In this document: one piece after another, positions 35,182-44,559 of the stretch
Position numbering within the stretch: position 1 is the first letter of the stretch
How the letters are laid out: each line of letters opens with the position of its first letter
Source: Flavobacterium ustbae
GTDB taxonomy: Bacteria > Bacteroidota > Bacteroidia > Flavobacteriales > Flavobacteriaceae
Reading direction: 5' to 3'
DNA: 64,000 bases
NCBI RefSeq assembly: GCF_003946915.1
Contig: NZ_RPOC01000005.1
Location: forward strand, 186,001-250,000
Notes under the pieces: model-generated
Told to the model about the DNA's origin: nothing
Seen by the model: the letters and a program-made list of their open reading frames with translations, nothing else
Database searches by the model: none
Program-made: the position numbers and the translations under genes

Positions 35182-36189
35182 ATGAAAACAAACAATACAA
35201 TAATTCACGTAATTTTAACTGGCGGCGTGGGCAGCCGACTATGGCCTTTGTCTCGCAAAAGCCGTCCAAAACAATATTTAGAAATATTTGACGGAAAATC
35301 ACTTTTTGAAATGACTGTTGACCGTAACAGTCATTTGGCAGATAAAGTAATGGTTGTCGGCAATGTAGACAATCATCATTTGAGTCAAGACGTGATGGAT
35401 AAAACCAATACGCAATATTTAAACATTGTAGAAGCTACCCCTAGAAATACAGCGGCAGCGATTGCATTTGCTGCTTTTGCCGCCAATCCAGACGATATTT
35501 TGATCATTACGCCATCAGATCATATTATTGAAGGAAAGACCGATTACGATAATGCTATTCAGAACGCCATATCAAAGGCCAAAGAAGGTTTTATAGTAAC
35601 TTTTGGAATCATCCCGACTAAACCAGAAACGGGCTACGGATATATCGAAGCTAAAGGTGACAACGTGGTTTCTTTTCGCGAAAAGCCAAATGAAACTACG
35701 GCTAAAGAATTTATGGCGAGAGGCAATTTTTTATGGAACAGCGGAATGTTTTGCTTTAAAGCTGGGGTACTTTTAGAGGAGCTGAAGAAATTTCAGCCAG
35801 AGGTTTACGAAAAATCAAAATCGGTTTGGGAAGCTAATAAAAATGGTTTTCTCGATCTAGAATTATCCATGCAAATTCCTTCTATCAGTATCGATTATGC
35901 GGTTATGGAACACAGTCAAAAAATAAAAGTTGTACCAGCCGCTTTTTCTTGGTCAGATTTGGGGTCGTTTGAGTCTGTTTATGAATATTTAGTTCTACGA
36001 AATCATCCTGTAGATGAAAACGGAAATATGACAATTGGCTGCGAAAAACATACGACATTCCTCGGATTAAAAAATACGATTTTCGTTTATACAGATACGG
36101 CCAATTTAATTTTACAAAAAGAAAGTTCACAGGATGTAAAAGATATTTACAGTGCGCTTGAAAAACAAAATTCAGAACTTTTACATTAA
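35182..36189 (+). CDS. manC: Mannose-1-phosphate guanylyltransferase
   Basis: A 335-residue nucleotidyltransferase that makes GDP-mannose from mannose-1-phosphate and GTP for surface polysaccharides. The GTP-binding signature is LTGGVGSRLWPLSRKSRPKQYL-like at residues about 12-33. Other family motifs are TPRNTAAAIAFAA, ITPSDHII, FREKPNETTAKEF, NFLWNSGMF and IDYAVMEHS with FSWSDLGSF. It lacks the C-terminal isomerase domain of long bifunctional ManC proteins, as is usual for the short form. No polysaccharide genes are adjacent, so it appears to be a stand-alone gene. Confidence 0.9.
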   Translation: MKTNNTIIHVILTGGVGSRLWPLSRKSRPKQYLEIFDGKSLFEMTVDRNSHLADKVMVVGNVDNHHLSQDVMDKTNTQYLNIVEATPRNTAAAIAFAAFAANPDDILIITPSDHIIEGKTDYDNAIQNAISKAKEGFIVTFGIIPTKPETGYGYIEAKGDNVVSFREKPNETTAKEFMARGNFLWNSGMFCFKAGVLLEELKKFQPEVYEKSKSVWEANKNGFLDLELSMQIPSISIDYAVMEHSQKIKVVPAAFSWSDLGSFESVYEYLVLRNHPVDENGNMTIGCEKHTTFLGLKNTIFVYTDTANLILQKESSQDVKDIYSALEKQNSELLH

Positions 36190-36291
36190 AATTTACTTTA
36201 TTAAAAGGCCTTACACTGACAATTAAAACAATTCTTTCAAGTGAATTAACGTTTTAGAATTTATAGCGAGCCGCTATATTATAATAAATGA

Positions 36292-37704
36292 TTACATATA
36301 ACCTCTTCCGTCAGAATCGCTAAGTCTTCGAAAGGTTACACTTGAAAGAATCGTTACAATTGCTAAGACAATAAAGGTATACTGAAAGGATTCTGTAATA
36401 CTGAATCCCATGTGTTCTGATCCAAAGAAAGATAGTACGAGACTTGCTGCAGAAACACCAAAACTAATGGAAAGCTGCTGCATGATGACCAGCATCGTAT
36501 TACCGCCACTTTTGGTATTTTCATCTAAATCTACGAGCGTAATGGTATTCATAGCCGACATTTGAATGGAAGTAAAAAAGCCGTAGAAAATCATGAGCAG
36601 AATATAATAGCCTAAAGGAGTATCGCGATTAACAAAACCGAGGACAATCAAAACGATTCCTAAAAGTACTGTATTGCTTATTAGCACATTTCGATACCCT
36701 AAAGCTTTAATAATTCGAACCATAAAAGGCTTTATGGCAACATTGGCAAGCGCCGACGGCAAGAGCAATAATCCTGAAACGGAAGCCGAATATCCAAACC
36801 CTGTTTGCAGCATCAGAGGCAGTAACAAAGGCAGTCCGCCAATTCCTAATCTCGTTATAAGACTTCCAGTAAGTCCGACTCTCAAGGTTTTGATGTTTAA
36901 AAGCCTGAGATCGATAAGTGGTTTATCTGTTTTTTTATAATGATAATAATACAGAGCTGCAAGGGCATTAAAGAGAAACAAGCCACCCAAAATGATGACC
37001 CAATTGGTTAAACCGCTGCTTACTAACTCTAGTATCATGGTGATAACGATCAAAGCAAAGCTAAAATAAATCAATCCGCGAAAATCAAATTTTCCGACCG
37101 CTTTCTTGAAATTAGGCATAATTCTTTTTGCCATCGATATTCCAATAAGTCCTATTGGAACATTCACTAAAAAAATCCAATGCCAAGATAGATTATCAGA
37201 AAGAAATCCTCCAAGGCTCGGTCCCACTACCATACCCAAAAGACCAAAAATGGTGATAAAATTCATAGTCTTTAGAAGCTTACTTTTAGGATATTGATAC
37301 AATATGGCGAGCCGGGCAATCGGCACCATCATCGATGCGCCAATGGCTTGCAATACGCGTGATAAATTGAACTGTAAAAGATTTCCTGAAAGTGCACAGC
37401 ACAAAGATCCAGCGACAAATAAAGCTACAGCAATCATAAACATAGTTCGGGTGCCAAATTTATCTGCCAACCAACCCGAAAGCGGAATAAAAAGTGCTAG
37501 AGTAAGCGCATAGGTCACGATTACGGAGTGCATTTGAGTTGGAGAATATTCCATATCTCTTGCTATAGAAGGCAGCGAAGTATTCAAAATTGTACCGTCT
37601 AAAGATTGAATAAACATTGCCACCGCTGTAACCCACGGAAGCAAGTGTACAGCTGTTCTTTTTTTCTTCTCTTTAGCTATTTTCTTTTCTTCTTTGGTAA
37701 TCAT
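36292..37704 (-). CDS. MFS transporter, DHA2 (EmrB/QacA-like) family
   Basis: A 470-residue permease with about 14 hydrophobic helices. The N-terminal loop has LPSIARDMEYSPTQM and the motif A region LADKFGTRTMF after helix 2. Helix 5 carries a motif C-like GPSLGGFLSDNLSWHWIFLVNVPIG. These features are typical of proton-driven multidrug exporters of the DHA2 group. There is no adjacent membrane-fusion protein or outer-membrane channel, so it may act alone at the inner membrane. It is convergent with manC. The substrate is unknown. Confidence 0.88.
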   Translation of the reverse strand: MITKEEKKIAKEKKKRTAVHLLPWVTAVAMFIQSLDGTILNTSLPSIARDMEYSPTQMHSVIVTYALTLALFIPLSGWLADKFGTRTMFMIAVALFVAGSLCCALSGNLLQFNLSRVLQAIGASMMVPIARLAILYQYPKSKLLKTMNFITIFGLLGMVVGPSLGGFLSDNLSWHWIFLVNVPIGLIGISMAKRIMPNFKKAVGKFDFRGLIYFSFALIVITMILELVSSGLTNWVIILGGLFLFNALAALYYYHYKKTDKPLIDLRLLNIKTLRVGLTGSLITRLGIGGLPLLLPLMLQTGFGYSASVSGLLLLPSALANVAIKPFMVRIIKALGYRNVLISNTVLLGIVLIVLGFVNRDTPLGYYILLMIFYGFFTSIQMSAMNTITLVDLDENTKSGGNTMLVIMQQLSISFGVSAASLVLSFFGSEHMGFSITESFQYTFIVLAIVTILSSVTFRRLSDSDGRGYM

Positions 37705-37949
37705 ACTTAATAATTAAGGAAATGTAAATCGTTGTACTTTATAAATTTCGAGCAAAACAGCATTTTCGGGATTATAGCTTTTGATTTTTGTATGTAAAGA
37801 TTAGCTTTCTGGTCTAGCAACTTTACATTATAAAAAGTTAGCAAAAAATTAGATGTGAATTACATAACGAACTAAGAAAATTATATAAACAATCAAAAGT
37901 TTCATTTATAAAATTTGCGTGAACACTATCATAACATCATATCATCCAA

Positions 37950-38909
37950 ATGAGATTCAACATAAAAATTATTTTATTTTTATATCTATCAGTTACCGTC
38001 GCTTATTCGCAAACCAAGCAACATAGTCCAAAAACAGTTCTGGCTATTGAAACTTATGTATTTTTGAAGGGACAAAGTGCGGCACTTAAAGCCATATCTA
38101 ACCAATTTCCAACTCTTCGTAGCGATGTTTCTGCTGTAGAAAAAAGATCAGAAAGTTCTTTTGGGAGAGCAGCATTCAATATTGAACAATTTCTTCAAAC
38201 TGAATTGGAAAGTTCTCAATACAAACTATTGCAAAGTGAGATTGATCTTCTTTTAAAACAACAGTTAAAGAATCCTATTGAAAAGGAAAAATACGCAAAA
38301 GATTTTCTTAAGCTTGCTGATGAAAGATTGCATATTATGACAGATACTTTACTTTATAAAGGAATTATGGCCTTTAAGTATCACGACGCTCCCCATCAAG
38401 AAATTACTGACGGACATCATGACGTTTTTTCTAAAGCAAATCACCAAAAGGCTGGAGAAAATGAATTTAAAATTCCTATTCCAAAGAGCTGGGTCGCAGA
38501 AGAAGCCGAAATACCCGAAACTATCCAGCAATTTACCAGCTTTAACGGAAAAGGATTGGAAAAAATAATTCTCATGATTATTGACCTTCCAGATGAAAGC
38601 GCTAGTTTAATCTTAAATGAAAAATCTATTAAAGAAATGATTCCTCCTCAGTCCAAGCTTATAAGGAGTGAAACAGCAATAATAGACGACAAACCTGGAA
38701 TGATGATTGAAGTGGAAGAAAGTATAAACACCCCAACCACAACAATGAAAATACGCATGCTTCAGTTTATGTGTATACACGAACAAAAACTATATTGCCT
38801 GCAAGGAAGCATTGGCCCAGTCACAGCAGAAAGAAATCTGGCTGTACATATTAAAAAATACGAACCTTTATTCCGTCTTATCGCTTCTAAAACAGAAATT
38901 GGATACTAA
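37950..38909 (+). CDS. Secreted protein with C-terminal PsbP/DUF1795-like region, unknown function
   Basis: A 319-residue protein with a signal peptide (about 1-20, ending VAYSQ). Residues about 25-140 are mostly helical and charged. A short His-rich patch (HDAPHQEITDGHHDVFSKANHQ, in parts) could bind metal. The C-terminal half (about 165-315) begins NEFKIPIPKSWV and contains KIILMIIDLPDES, a pattern seen in PsbP/DUF1795-like domains, but the match is weak. It is flanked by divergent and convergent genes, with no operon partner. I do not recognise a specific function. Confidence 0.6.
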   Translation: MRFNIKIILFLYLSVTVAYSQTKQHSPKTVLAIETYVFLKGQSAALKAISNQFPTLRSDVSAVEKRSESSFGRAAFNIEQFLQTELESSQYKLLQSEIDLLLKQQLKNPIEKEKYAKDFLKLADERLHIMTDTLLYKGIMAFKYHDAPHQEITDGHHDVFSKANHQKAGENEFKIPIPKSWVAEEAEIPETIQQFTSFNGKGLEKIILMIIDLPDESASLILNEKSIKEMIPPQSKLIRSETAIIDDKPGMMIEVEESINTPTTTMKIRMLQFMCIHEQKLYCLQGSIGPVTAERNLAVHIKKYEPLFRLIASKTEIGY

Positions 38910-38954
38910 TTTCATTTTAAAAAACGCTAATTTATATTCCAATTTTATGCAAAA

Positions 38955-39332
38955 TCAATTTTTAATACTTCTAAAATTTAGAAATCTTTTAGTGAAAGTC
39001 TTAGTTGCTGCCGCAAGAAATATAGTAATTCCTCCAAAAAACAAATAAGGAAGGAATATTTTATTCGCAAAATTAAATATCCACGGAGAGAATGCGAAAA
39101 ATAGACCACAAACAAGCTTAGTATAAATATGAACTTCCATTGGAAGCAGTTTATAGACGCCTGCCTTATAATCGGTTTGCAAGCTTAAAAAAATAATAAA
39201 AATTCCGAATAAGTAAAAAATAATGCTTTGTACTGTATTCGCTTCCAAGTGTAGAAGAGTTGGCATAAAAAAGAGTAATAGGGCTAACAAATAATCCAGA
39301 AACCCCTGAACTCTGGCTGTTAATAATTTCAT
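38955..39332 (-). CDS. SPW-repeat-like small membrane protein
   Basis: A 125-residue protein with four predicted membrane helices (about 10-28, 37-52, 73-90 and 95-110). FSPWIFNF in the third segment fits the SPW repeat family (PF03779). The N-terminal MKLLTARVQGFLDYLLALLL also fits. Its function is unknown; members occur in pairs of SPW-containing helices. It is convergent with the gene at 37950. No neighbours suggest a role. Confidence 0.65.
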   Translation of the reverse strand: MKLLTARVQGFLDYLLALLLFFMPTLLHLEANTVQSIIFYLFGIFIIFLSLQTDYKAGVYKLLPMEVHIYTKLVCGLFFAFSPWIFNFANKIFLPYLFFGGITIFLAAATKTFTKRFLNFRSIKN

Positions 39333-39681
39333 GATAATAGTATTTTAAATTTTGTGTAAAATTACAAATCGAGAGACTGCCCACTTTTACATTCGCTCTG
39401 CTCTTCTTTACATAATTTAAATTGCCTAAGAGGATAACTTTCCGCTTAGATGGGAATTATGAAAATCGATTTCTTTATAATGTACGAAAAAAAGTACTTT
39501 ATAAATTATATTTATATTCTCCATTAGAATCAGATTTAATAGAATCAGCAACTTATACAAAATTAAAGGACAGAATTTATTTTGTCTTTATACATACAAA
39601 TTTATGTTCGATTCCGTTATTACTATTCTTCTCAATAAGGTGGCAGGGGATTTTTTTAGCTGCTGATAAAATAGTACGATT
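39333..39681. other. Intergenic region, no convincing gene
   Basis: 349 bp upstream of the second CheB/CheR kinase. A TTG-initiated 87-codon frame runs from 39422 to 39685 but has no family resemblance and no clear ribosome-binding site. It is treated as non-coding. The region should hold the divergent promoters. Confidence 0.5.
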
Positions 39682-42600
39682 ATGAATTCTCAAATAAAGG
39701 AAGAACAAATAGCCAAACGCTTTCCTATAGTCGGTATCGGAACGTCTGTTCAAGACATCGACATTTTAAAAACAGTGATTGGCACTATACCAGAAGATTC
39801 AGGAATGGCATTTCTCATTATTGAGCATCTTGCCGACCAGCAACACGATAATTTAGCGAGTATTTTAGAACCTCTTGCTAAAATACCCGTTATCGAAATT
39901 GTCAGTGTTCTAGATTTGGCTCCCAATCATATTTATGTAATCCCGCACAGTAATTTTTTAACCTTAGAAAATAGTGTCCTCACACTTAAGCCTTTTACAA
40001 GAAGCCATAAAACCAACAGCTGTTTTGATCTTTTTTATGAAGCTATATCAAAAAAATTCGATAGTTATGCCGTAGGGCTGCACCTCACTTGGTCTCTATT
40101 TGATGGAGCATCTGGATTAAAAAAAATCAAAGAAGCGGGCGGAGCCACCGTTTCTGCAACGTCGAAAGCAGGTTTTTCAGTTTCTAAAGGAAGTGCAGAA
40201 TTTATAGACTATTTGGCTACACCAGAAAAAGCTATAGATACATTACTGCATATTAAAAAAAGCTATATAGCCAATCACGCTTATCAGGAAACTGAAACAG
40301 CAGAAGATGAAACTATTTTTAAAAGCATTATTAACCTGTTAGTGCTAAAAACGGGAACAAACTTTCATCACTATAAACCTCAAACCATCCGAAGGCGAAT
40401 TGCAAAGAGAATGGTTATTACAAAGCAGGAAACAGCAGAAAAATACCATGATTTTCTTAAACAAAATGAAAATGAACAAGATTTACTTTTTAATGATATC
40501 CTAATTTCAGTAACTTATTTTTTTAGGGATTCTTCATTTTTTGACAGTCTTTCAAATATTGTTTTTCCTTCACTTATAGAAAATCTAGTCGACAATCAAT
40601 TGCGAATATGGTCTGCTGGCTGTTCTACGGGAGAAGAAGTTTATTCACTCGCAATAGCCTTAGATGAATATCTTCAGAAAATAAAAAGAAATGACATCTC
40701 TATTAAATTTTTTGCTTCAGATCTTTCTGAGAAATGCATCGCAAAGGCTCGCTCAGGAATCTATACTATTCAGGATTTAAAGAATTTGAGCGAAGAAAGA
40801 ATTGCCAATTATTTTACCAAAAGAGAAAACGGCTACCATATTAATAAAGCAATACGCGATAATTGTGTTTTTGCCGTACATGATCTTTCGCAAGACTTTC
40901 CGTTTTCTAAAATTGATTTTATTTCATGCAGGAATGTATTAATTTACTTTAACGCAGATTTACAACAGCGCGTGCTTTCGTCCTTTCATTATGCTTTACG
41001 TGATAAAGGATTCTTGTTTTTGGGAAAATCGGAGTCCTCTCATACGGCACAAAATTTATTTGCTGCAGTAGAAAGCAAAGAAAAAATATACATTCGCCAG
41101 AACAACGGCAGCCGAATCTTGGCTAATTTTATGCTTCCAAAAGAAAGGAGTAATCGAAATAAAGTTGCAGATACTGAAATTGCAGAAAACATAAAGGATT
41201 TTAAAAAAATTACCGAAGAAATTTTGGTAGAAAAATACTCGCCCGCAGCAGTACTCATTAAAGAAGATTTTGAAATTGTCTATTTTCATGGAGATACAAG
41301 TCCTTATTTACAGCCCTCTACAGGAAAACCAAGTTTCACTATTACGAATATGGTGCATGAAGAAATTCGTTTCAGCCTTAAAAATGCCATTCTTAAGGTT
41401 AGAAATGATAAAAAAAACTTTGAGAGTGCACCAATTGCTGCCACAGCACAATCTTTTTTAACATCTTTTGAAGTGGTATATCTCCCCAATCACAAAGAAC
41501 TTTTACTGATTGTTTTCTGTAAAAAAACTCTTAATGAAAATTTGGGAGAAAAAACCCGAAATATAAAAAATGATTTCCATCATCTTAATGATGAACAGCA
41601 GATTTACTTTGAAGAGCTGCAGACCACTAACGAAGAACTACTTAGACGTACGGAAGAACTTCAATTTTTAAATGAACAATTAGAATCGTCTTCAGAAGAA
41701 TTACGTTCTAACAACCAAGAACTTTCCTGTACAAACGATGAGTTACGCGACCGCAGAAATGAGCTTTTCTCAATGCGTAATTTTTATGAATCGATCGTAA
41801 AAACAATAAAAGAGCCACTTCTCATTATTGATAAAAACTTTGTTGTACACAGTAGCAATCCCGCTTTTTACAATTATTTTAAAACAAAAGAAGAAGATAC
41901 TGAAGGTTTTTCCATATTCGAAATCGGAAATTCAACTTGGAATACAGCGGAATTTAAAGACTTAGTTTTAAAAAAAATAGGTCGTAACGAAACTGTAGAA
42001 AATGTCAAAATACAGTTTCATCTTAATTCTGGCAGAAAAAAAACAATGCTTGTTACGGCTGCTGCTATTGAAAATTCTGCACCTGAAGGAATGCTTTTAA
42101 TTGCTTTTGAAGATATTACAGACACAGAAGAAACCAGAGAATATCTACAGGCTAAAAACGAAGAACTTCGCAGTTACAGTTCTCAACTAGAAAGTTTTAC
42201 CATAGCGGCCAGCCATAATCTTCTGGATCCTGTTCGTAAGATATATATGTTTGGAAAAAAAATAATAGACAGCGAAGCTTCTATTACCGAATCTGGAAGA
42301 AATCAGTTGCATCGACTTTTAAATACGGCTGCTAATCTGAACAAGTTAATGGAAGATCTCATTAATTATTCTAAAATTAATTTTGCAGAAAAAAAATTCA
42401 AAAAAACTGATCTTAATTTACTGCTCAAAAAAGCATTACATGATCTTAAAAATGTCATTAAGGAAAAAAATGCCGTGATTACAGCAGATGATCTGCTTCC
42501 TATGAGTATTATACCGCAGCAAATGTTGCTTCTTTTTACGCATCTTGTAGAAAACTCACTTAGATATTCTAAAAAAGAAAGCGTTCCAGAAATTAAAATA

Positions 42601-42918
42601 AGTATGTACATTGTCGATAATGATGAGTTGGAAGGTTACAATTATGACGCTGATTGCGATTATATTAAACTTTCTGTAAGCGATAACGGAATTGGTTTCG
42701 GAAAGGATTTTGAGACCTTGATTTTCGATCCTTTTTATAAGCTCCAAAGTGATGAACAGCATTACAGTACAGGGCTGGGATTAACACTGGTTCAAAAAAT
42801 AGTGTCTAATCATCGGGGTTTTATAAAAGCTTCGAGTACAATGGGTGAAGGTACTTCCATTTATATCTATCTTCCTTTTGAAGTTTCTTTTGCAGGACGC
42901 TGTTATAGTCCTAATTAA
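39682..42918 (+). CDS. CheB/CheR/PAS/histidine kinase fusion
   Basis: A 1078-residue paralogue of the protein at 31093. The CheB domain (about 10-195) keeps the Ser-containing loop (GIGTSVQDID), a His (IIEHLADQQ) and an Asp-Gly (LFDGASG), so it looks better preserved than in its paralogue. The CheR part has RIWSAGCSTGEEVYS (about 310) and FISCRNVLIYF. A Glu-rich coiled coil (about 640-700) precedes a PAS domain. The kinase part has H845 in SHNLLDPVRK, HLVENSLRYS, DNGIGF and STGLGLTLVQK. The residue after the phospho-His is Asn, where kinases usually have Asp or Glu. No response regulator follows it. Confidence 0.87.
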   Translation: MNSQIKEEQIAKRFPIVGIGTSVQDIDILKTVIGTIPEDSGMAFLIIEHLADQQHDNLASILEPLAKIPVIEIVSVLDLAPNHIYVIPHSNFLTLENSVLTLKPFTRSHKTNSCFDLFYEAISKKFDSYAVGLHLTWSLFDGASGLKKIKEAGGATVSATSKAGFSVSKGSAEFIDYLATPEKAIDTLLHIKKSYIANHAYQETETAEDETIFKSIINLLVLKTGTNFHHYKPQTIRRRIAKRMVITKQETAEKYHDFLKQNENEQDLLFNDILISVTYFFRDSSFFDSLSNIVFPSLIENLVDNQLRIWSAGCSTGEEVYSLAIALDEYLQKIKRNDISIKFFASDLSEKCIAKARSGIYTIQDLKNLSEERIANYFTKRENGYHINKAIRDNCVFAVHDLSQDFPFSKIDFISCRNVLIYFNADLQQRVLSSFHYALRDKGFLFLGKSESSHTAQNLFAAVESKEKIYIRQNNGSRILANFMLPKERSNRNKVADTEIAENIKDFKKITEEILVEKYSPAAVLIKEDFEIVYFHGDTSPYLQPSTGKPSFTITNMVHEEIRFSLKNAILKVRNDKKNFESAPIAATAQSFLTSFEVVYLPNHKELLLIVFCKKTLNENLGEKTRNIKNDFHHLNDEQQIYFEELQTTNEELLRRTEELQFLNEQLESSSEELRSNNQELSCTNDELRDRRNELFSMRNFYESIVKTIKEPLLIIDKNFVVHSSNPAFYNYFKTKEEDTEGFSIFEIGNSTWNTAEFKDLVLKKIGRNETVENVKIQFHLNSGRKKTMLVTAAAIENSAPEGMLLIAFEDITDTEETREYLQAKNEELRSYSSQLESFTIAASHNLLDPVRKIYMFGKKIIDSEASITESGRNQLHRLLNTAANLNKLMEDLINYSKINFAEKKFKKTDLNLLLKKALHDLKNVIKEKNAVITADDLLPMSIIPQQMLLLFTHLVENSLRYSKKESVPEIKISMYIVDNDELEGYNYDADCDYIKLSVSDNGIGFGKDFETLIFDPFYKLQSDEQHYSTGLGLTLVQKIVSNHRGFIKASSTMGEGTSIYIYLPFEVSFAGRCYSPN

Positions 42919-43029
42919 AAAGCAATCTCGGTTATAAAATTTATAGCATGTAATTCTATAAATGCTGTTTTTTAAAATATAAGATTTGTTTGCCTCGTTT
43001 TCCGAAATTTATTTAAAATAACAATTAGT

Positions 43030-43203
43030 ATGAAAACAAAATTTAAGAAAGGACAAAATGTAAAACAGGAGTTTGGCGGACCAATTATGACCGTAATTGG
43101 CTTTGAACCAGAACTTATAGAAAACATTATAACCCAATGGGAAGACGAAGAAGGAACTATTATAACAGGAAAATTTATGGATTCTGTTTTAGTAAATGCC
43201 TGA
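43030..43203 (+). CDS. Short YodC/DUF2158-like protein
   Basis: A 57-codon ORF from ATG 43030 to TGA 43201-43203. The protein starts MKTKFKKGQNVKQEFGGP and continues with IMTVIGFEP and GTIITGKFMDSVL. The KFKKGxxVxxxxGGPxMTV pattern is that of the YodC/DUF2158 family, small beta proteins of unknown role. It is below usual length cut-offs but has the expected family size. It ends just before a very strong hairpin. It follows the kinase gene by 111 bp. Confidence 0.75.
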   Translation: MKTKFKKGQNVKQEFGGPIMTVIGFEPELIENIITQWEDEEGTIITGKFMDSVLVNA

Positions 43204-43223
43204 TCAAATTTTGAGGGATAAAA

Positions 43224-43276
43224 AAATCCGAATTGCAAGAATTGACATGATCTGTCAATTCTCGCAATTCGGATTT
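43224..43276. terminator. Very strong bidirectional terminator
   Basis: A 24-bp stem with one mismatch (arms 43224-43247 and 43253-43276, starting AAATCCGAATTGC) and a 5-base loop, with A and T runs on either side. It separates the YodC-like gene from the convergent gene at 43292. Confidence 0.88.
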
Positions 43277-43291
43277 AAATTTTATACTTTT

Positions 43292-43564
43292 TTAACTGTT
43301 AGTAGAGGCGCTTCCAGAACTTCCAGCTCCGCCGCTATTATCATTTCCTAGATTTTCGTCTGTTTCCTTTTCCTCTCGTTCGTTTTCGTCATCCCAGTCT
43401 CCAGTATTTGGCTTTTGCGCTGGATCACGATAGTTTTCCCCTTTTTCGTCTTCTTCCTTTTCAGAAAAAAACAATTCCTCTCCTGGAATTGGAACCCAAG
43501 TCGGTTCCTGATTTTGATTACGATCAGATTGTTTCTTGTTGTCGTTGCTATTGAAGATTTCCAT
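43292..43564 (-). CDS. Small acidic low-complexity protein, unknown function
   Basis: A 90-residue hydrophilic protein. The N-terminal part has NDNKKQSDRNQNQEP, the middle has TWVPIPGEELFFSEKE, and the rest is rich in Glu, Asp, Asn and Gly, ending GGAGSSGSASTNS. It has no signal peptide or membrane segment and is probably disordered. It lies between two strong hairpins, next to a YciF-type stress protein, which weakly suggests a stress-related role. I do not recognise a family. The sustained open frame and clean start support a real gene. Confidence 0.6.
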   Translation of the reverse strand: MEIFNSNDNKKQSDRNQNQEPTWVPIPGEELFFSEKEEDEKGENYRDPAQKPNTGDWDDENEREEKETDENLGNDNSGGAGSSGSASTNS

Positions 43565-43614
43565 ATTATTATTTTTTAAATGATACTAAATTAAAATGCT
43601 TTTATTATAATTTA

Positions 43615-43653
43615 AAAAACCTGTAAATATGATTTTACTTATTTACAGGTTTT
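43615..43653. terminator. Hairpin terminator
   Basis: AACCTGTAAAT and ATTTACAGGTT form an 11-bp stem around a 12-base loop with flanking A/T runs. It lies downstream of the YciF-like gene (minus strand), just before the promoter side of the acidic-protein gene. Confidence 0.78.
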
Positions 43654-43675
43654 ACATATTAAGTGTCGTAATCCA

Positions 43676-44293
43676 TTATTTTTCAGCCTCTTCATCTTCT
43701 TCAGAAGCATCGAAATTGATTGTGTTGTAAGCCGCTTCTGTTAAGATTGTATCTGCTTCTTTTTCTTCCTCTAAAGTCTCTTGCAATAAAGTTGCGGCTT
43801 CTTCTTCGTTCAATGTCAAAGCAAAAGCGGCTAGTGTACCGTATGAGGCAATTTCGTAATGCTCAATTTTTTGTGAAGCACTAATAATTCCAGCATCTCT
43901 AACAGGTCCTTCTTGAGTCTCCTCCATAATGCTTTCTCCTTCTTTGATTAAACCTTCCATGGCATCACATTTTTTTGCAGCAGCTTTTTCTCCTAGAATT
44001 TCAAAAACTTTTTCCAGTCTTTCAACCTGTCCTTCAGTAACGGTCAAATGTTCATTTATTGCCGTAATAAGATTTTCTGAGGTTGCATTTTTAGCCATTT
44101 TTGGAAGCGCTTTTGTCAACGCTTTTTCTGCCCAATAGATATCTTTTAAGGAATCTATAAATAAATCTCTCAATCCTTCTGCAGCATCAGATTTTGCTTT
44201 TACCGTTCTTCCTTTAGATGGTGTTTGTTTTGTTGCACTTTGTTTTGCAGGAGCTTTTTTTGTGCTCGCTTTCTTAGTTTCTGTAGTTTTCAT
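43676..44293 (-). CDS. YciF/DUF892-family ferritin-like protein with Lys/Ala-rich N-terminal tail
   Basis: About 205 residues from the ATG at 44293 (MKTTETKKAST); an ATG at 44323 is also possible. Residues about 38-195 form the DUF892 four-helix bundle. LRDLFIDSLKDIYWAEKAL, ITAINEHLTVTEGQ, KIEHYEIASYGTLAAFA and LLQETLEEEKEAD show the Glu/His metal-site pattern of this ferritin-like fold. The N-terminal tail (TKKASTKKAPAKQSATKQ) resembles histone H1/HU-type DNA-binding tails, an addition not needed for the fold. YciE/YciF proteins are linked to stress and possible ferroxidase activity. The tail may target the protein to the nucleoid, by inference. Confidence 0.85.
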   Translation of the reverse strand: MKTTETKKASTKKAPAKQSATKQTPSKGRTVKAKSDAAEGLRDLFIDSLKDIYWAEKALTKALPKMAKNATSENLITAINEHLTVTEGQVERLEKVFEILGEKAAAKKCDAMEGLIKEGESIMEETQEGPVRDAGIISASQKIEHYEIASYGTLAAFALTLNEEEAATLLQETLEEEKEADTILTEAAYNTINFDASEEDEEAEK

Positions 44294-44483
44294 AATAGTT
44301 TTTTTGATAATTATATATTCCAAATTTAGAATTCAAACTACACTAATTTTTATAAAATTGTGAGCTTGACTTACAAAAAAACCACCATACAATACTGTAT
44401 ATTAAATAGATACTATATAAATCTAAAAAAACATTTTATAAATACACTTTTGACATAGTTTGTATATTTTAAAATTCGACAGC

Positions 44484-44518
44484 AAAAAAGCTCAATCCGG
44501 TTGGATTTGAGCTTTTTT
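44484..44518. terminator. Terminator of the P47/AidA-like operon
   Basis: AAAAAAGCTCAATCC and GGATTTGAGCTTTTTT pair around GGTT with one bulged base. It lies about 40 bp after the last gene of the minus-strand operon. Confidence 0.8.
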
Positions 44519-44559
44519 CTAATTCTGAGCCAGTGTGTTTAGCTTTATAAAACAATTTG

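Noticed and set aside
39422..39685. 87-codon TTG-initiated frame before the second CheB/CheR kinase
   Set aside because: No recognisable family, no ribosome-binding site and A/T-driven composition; it overlaps the next start codon.
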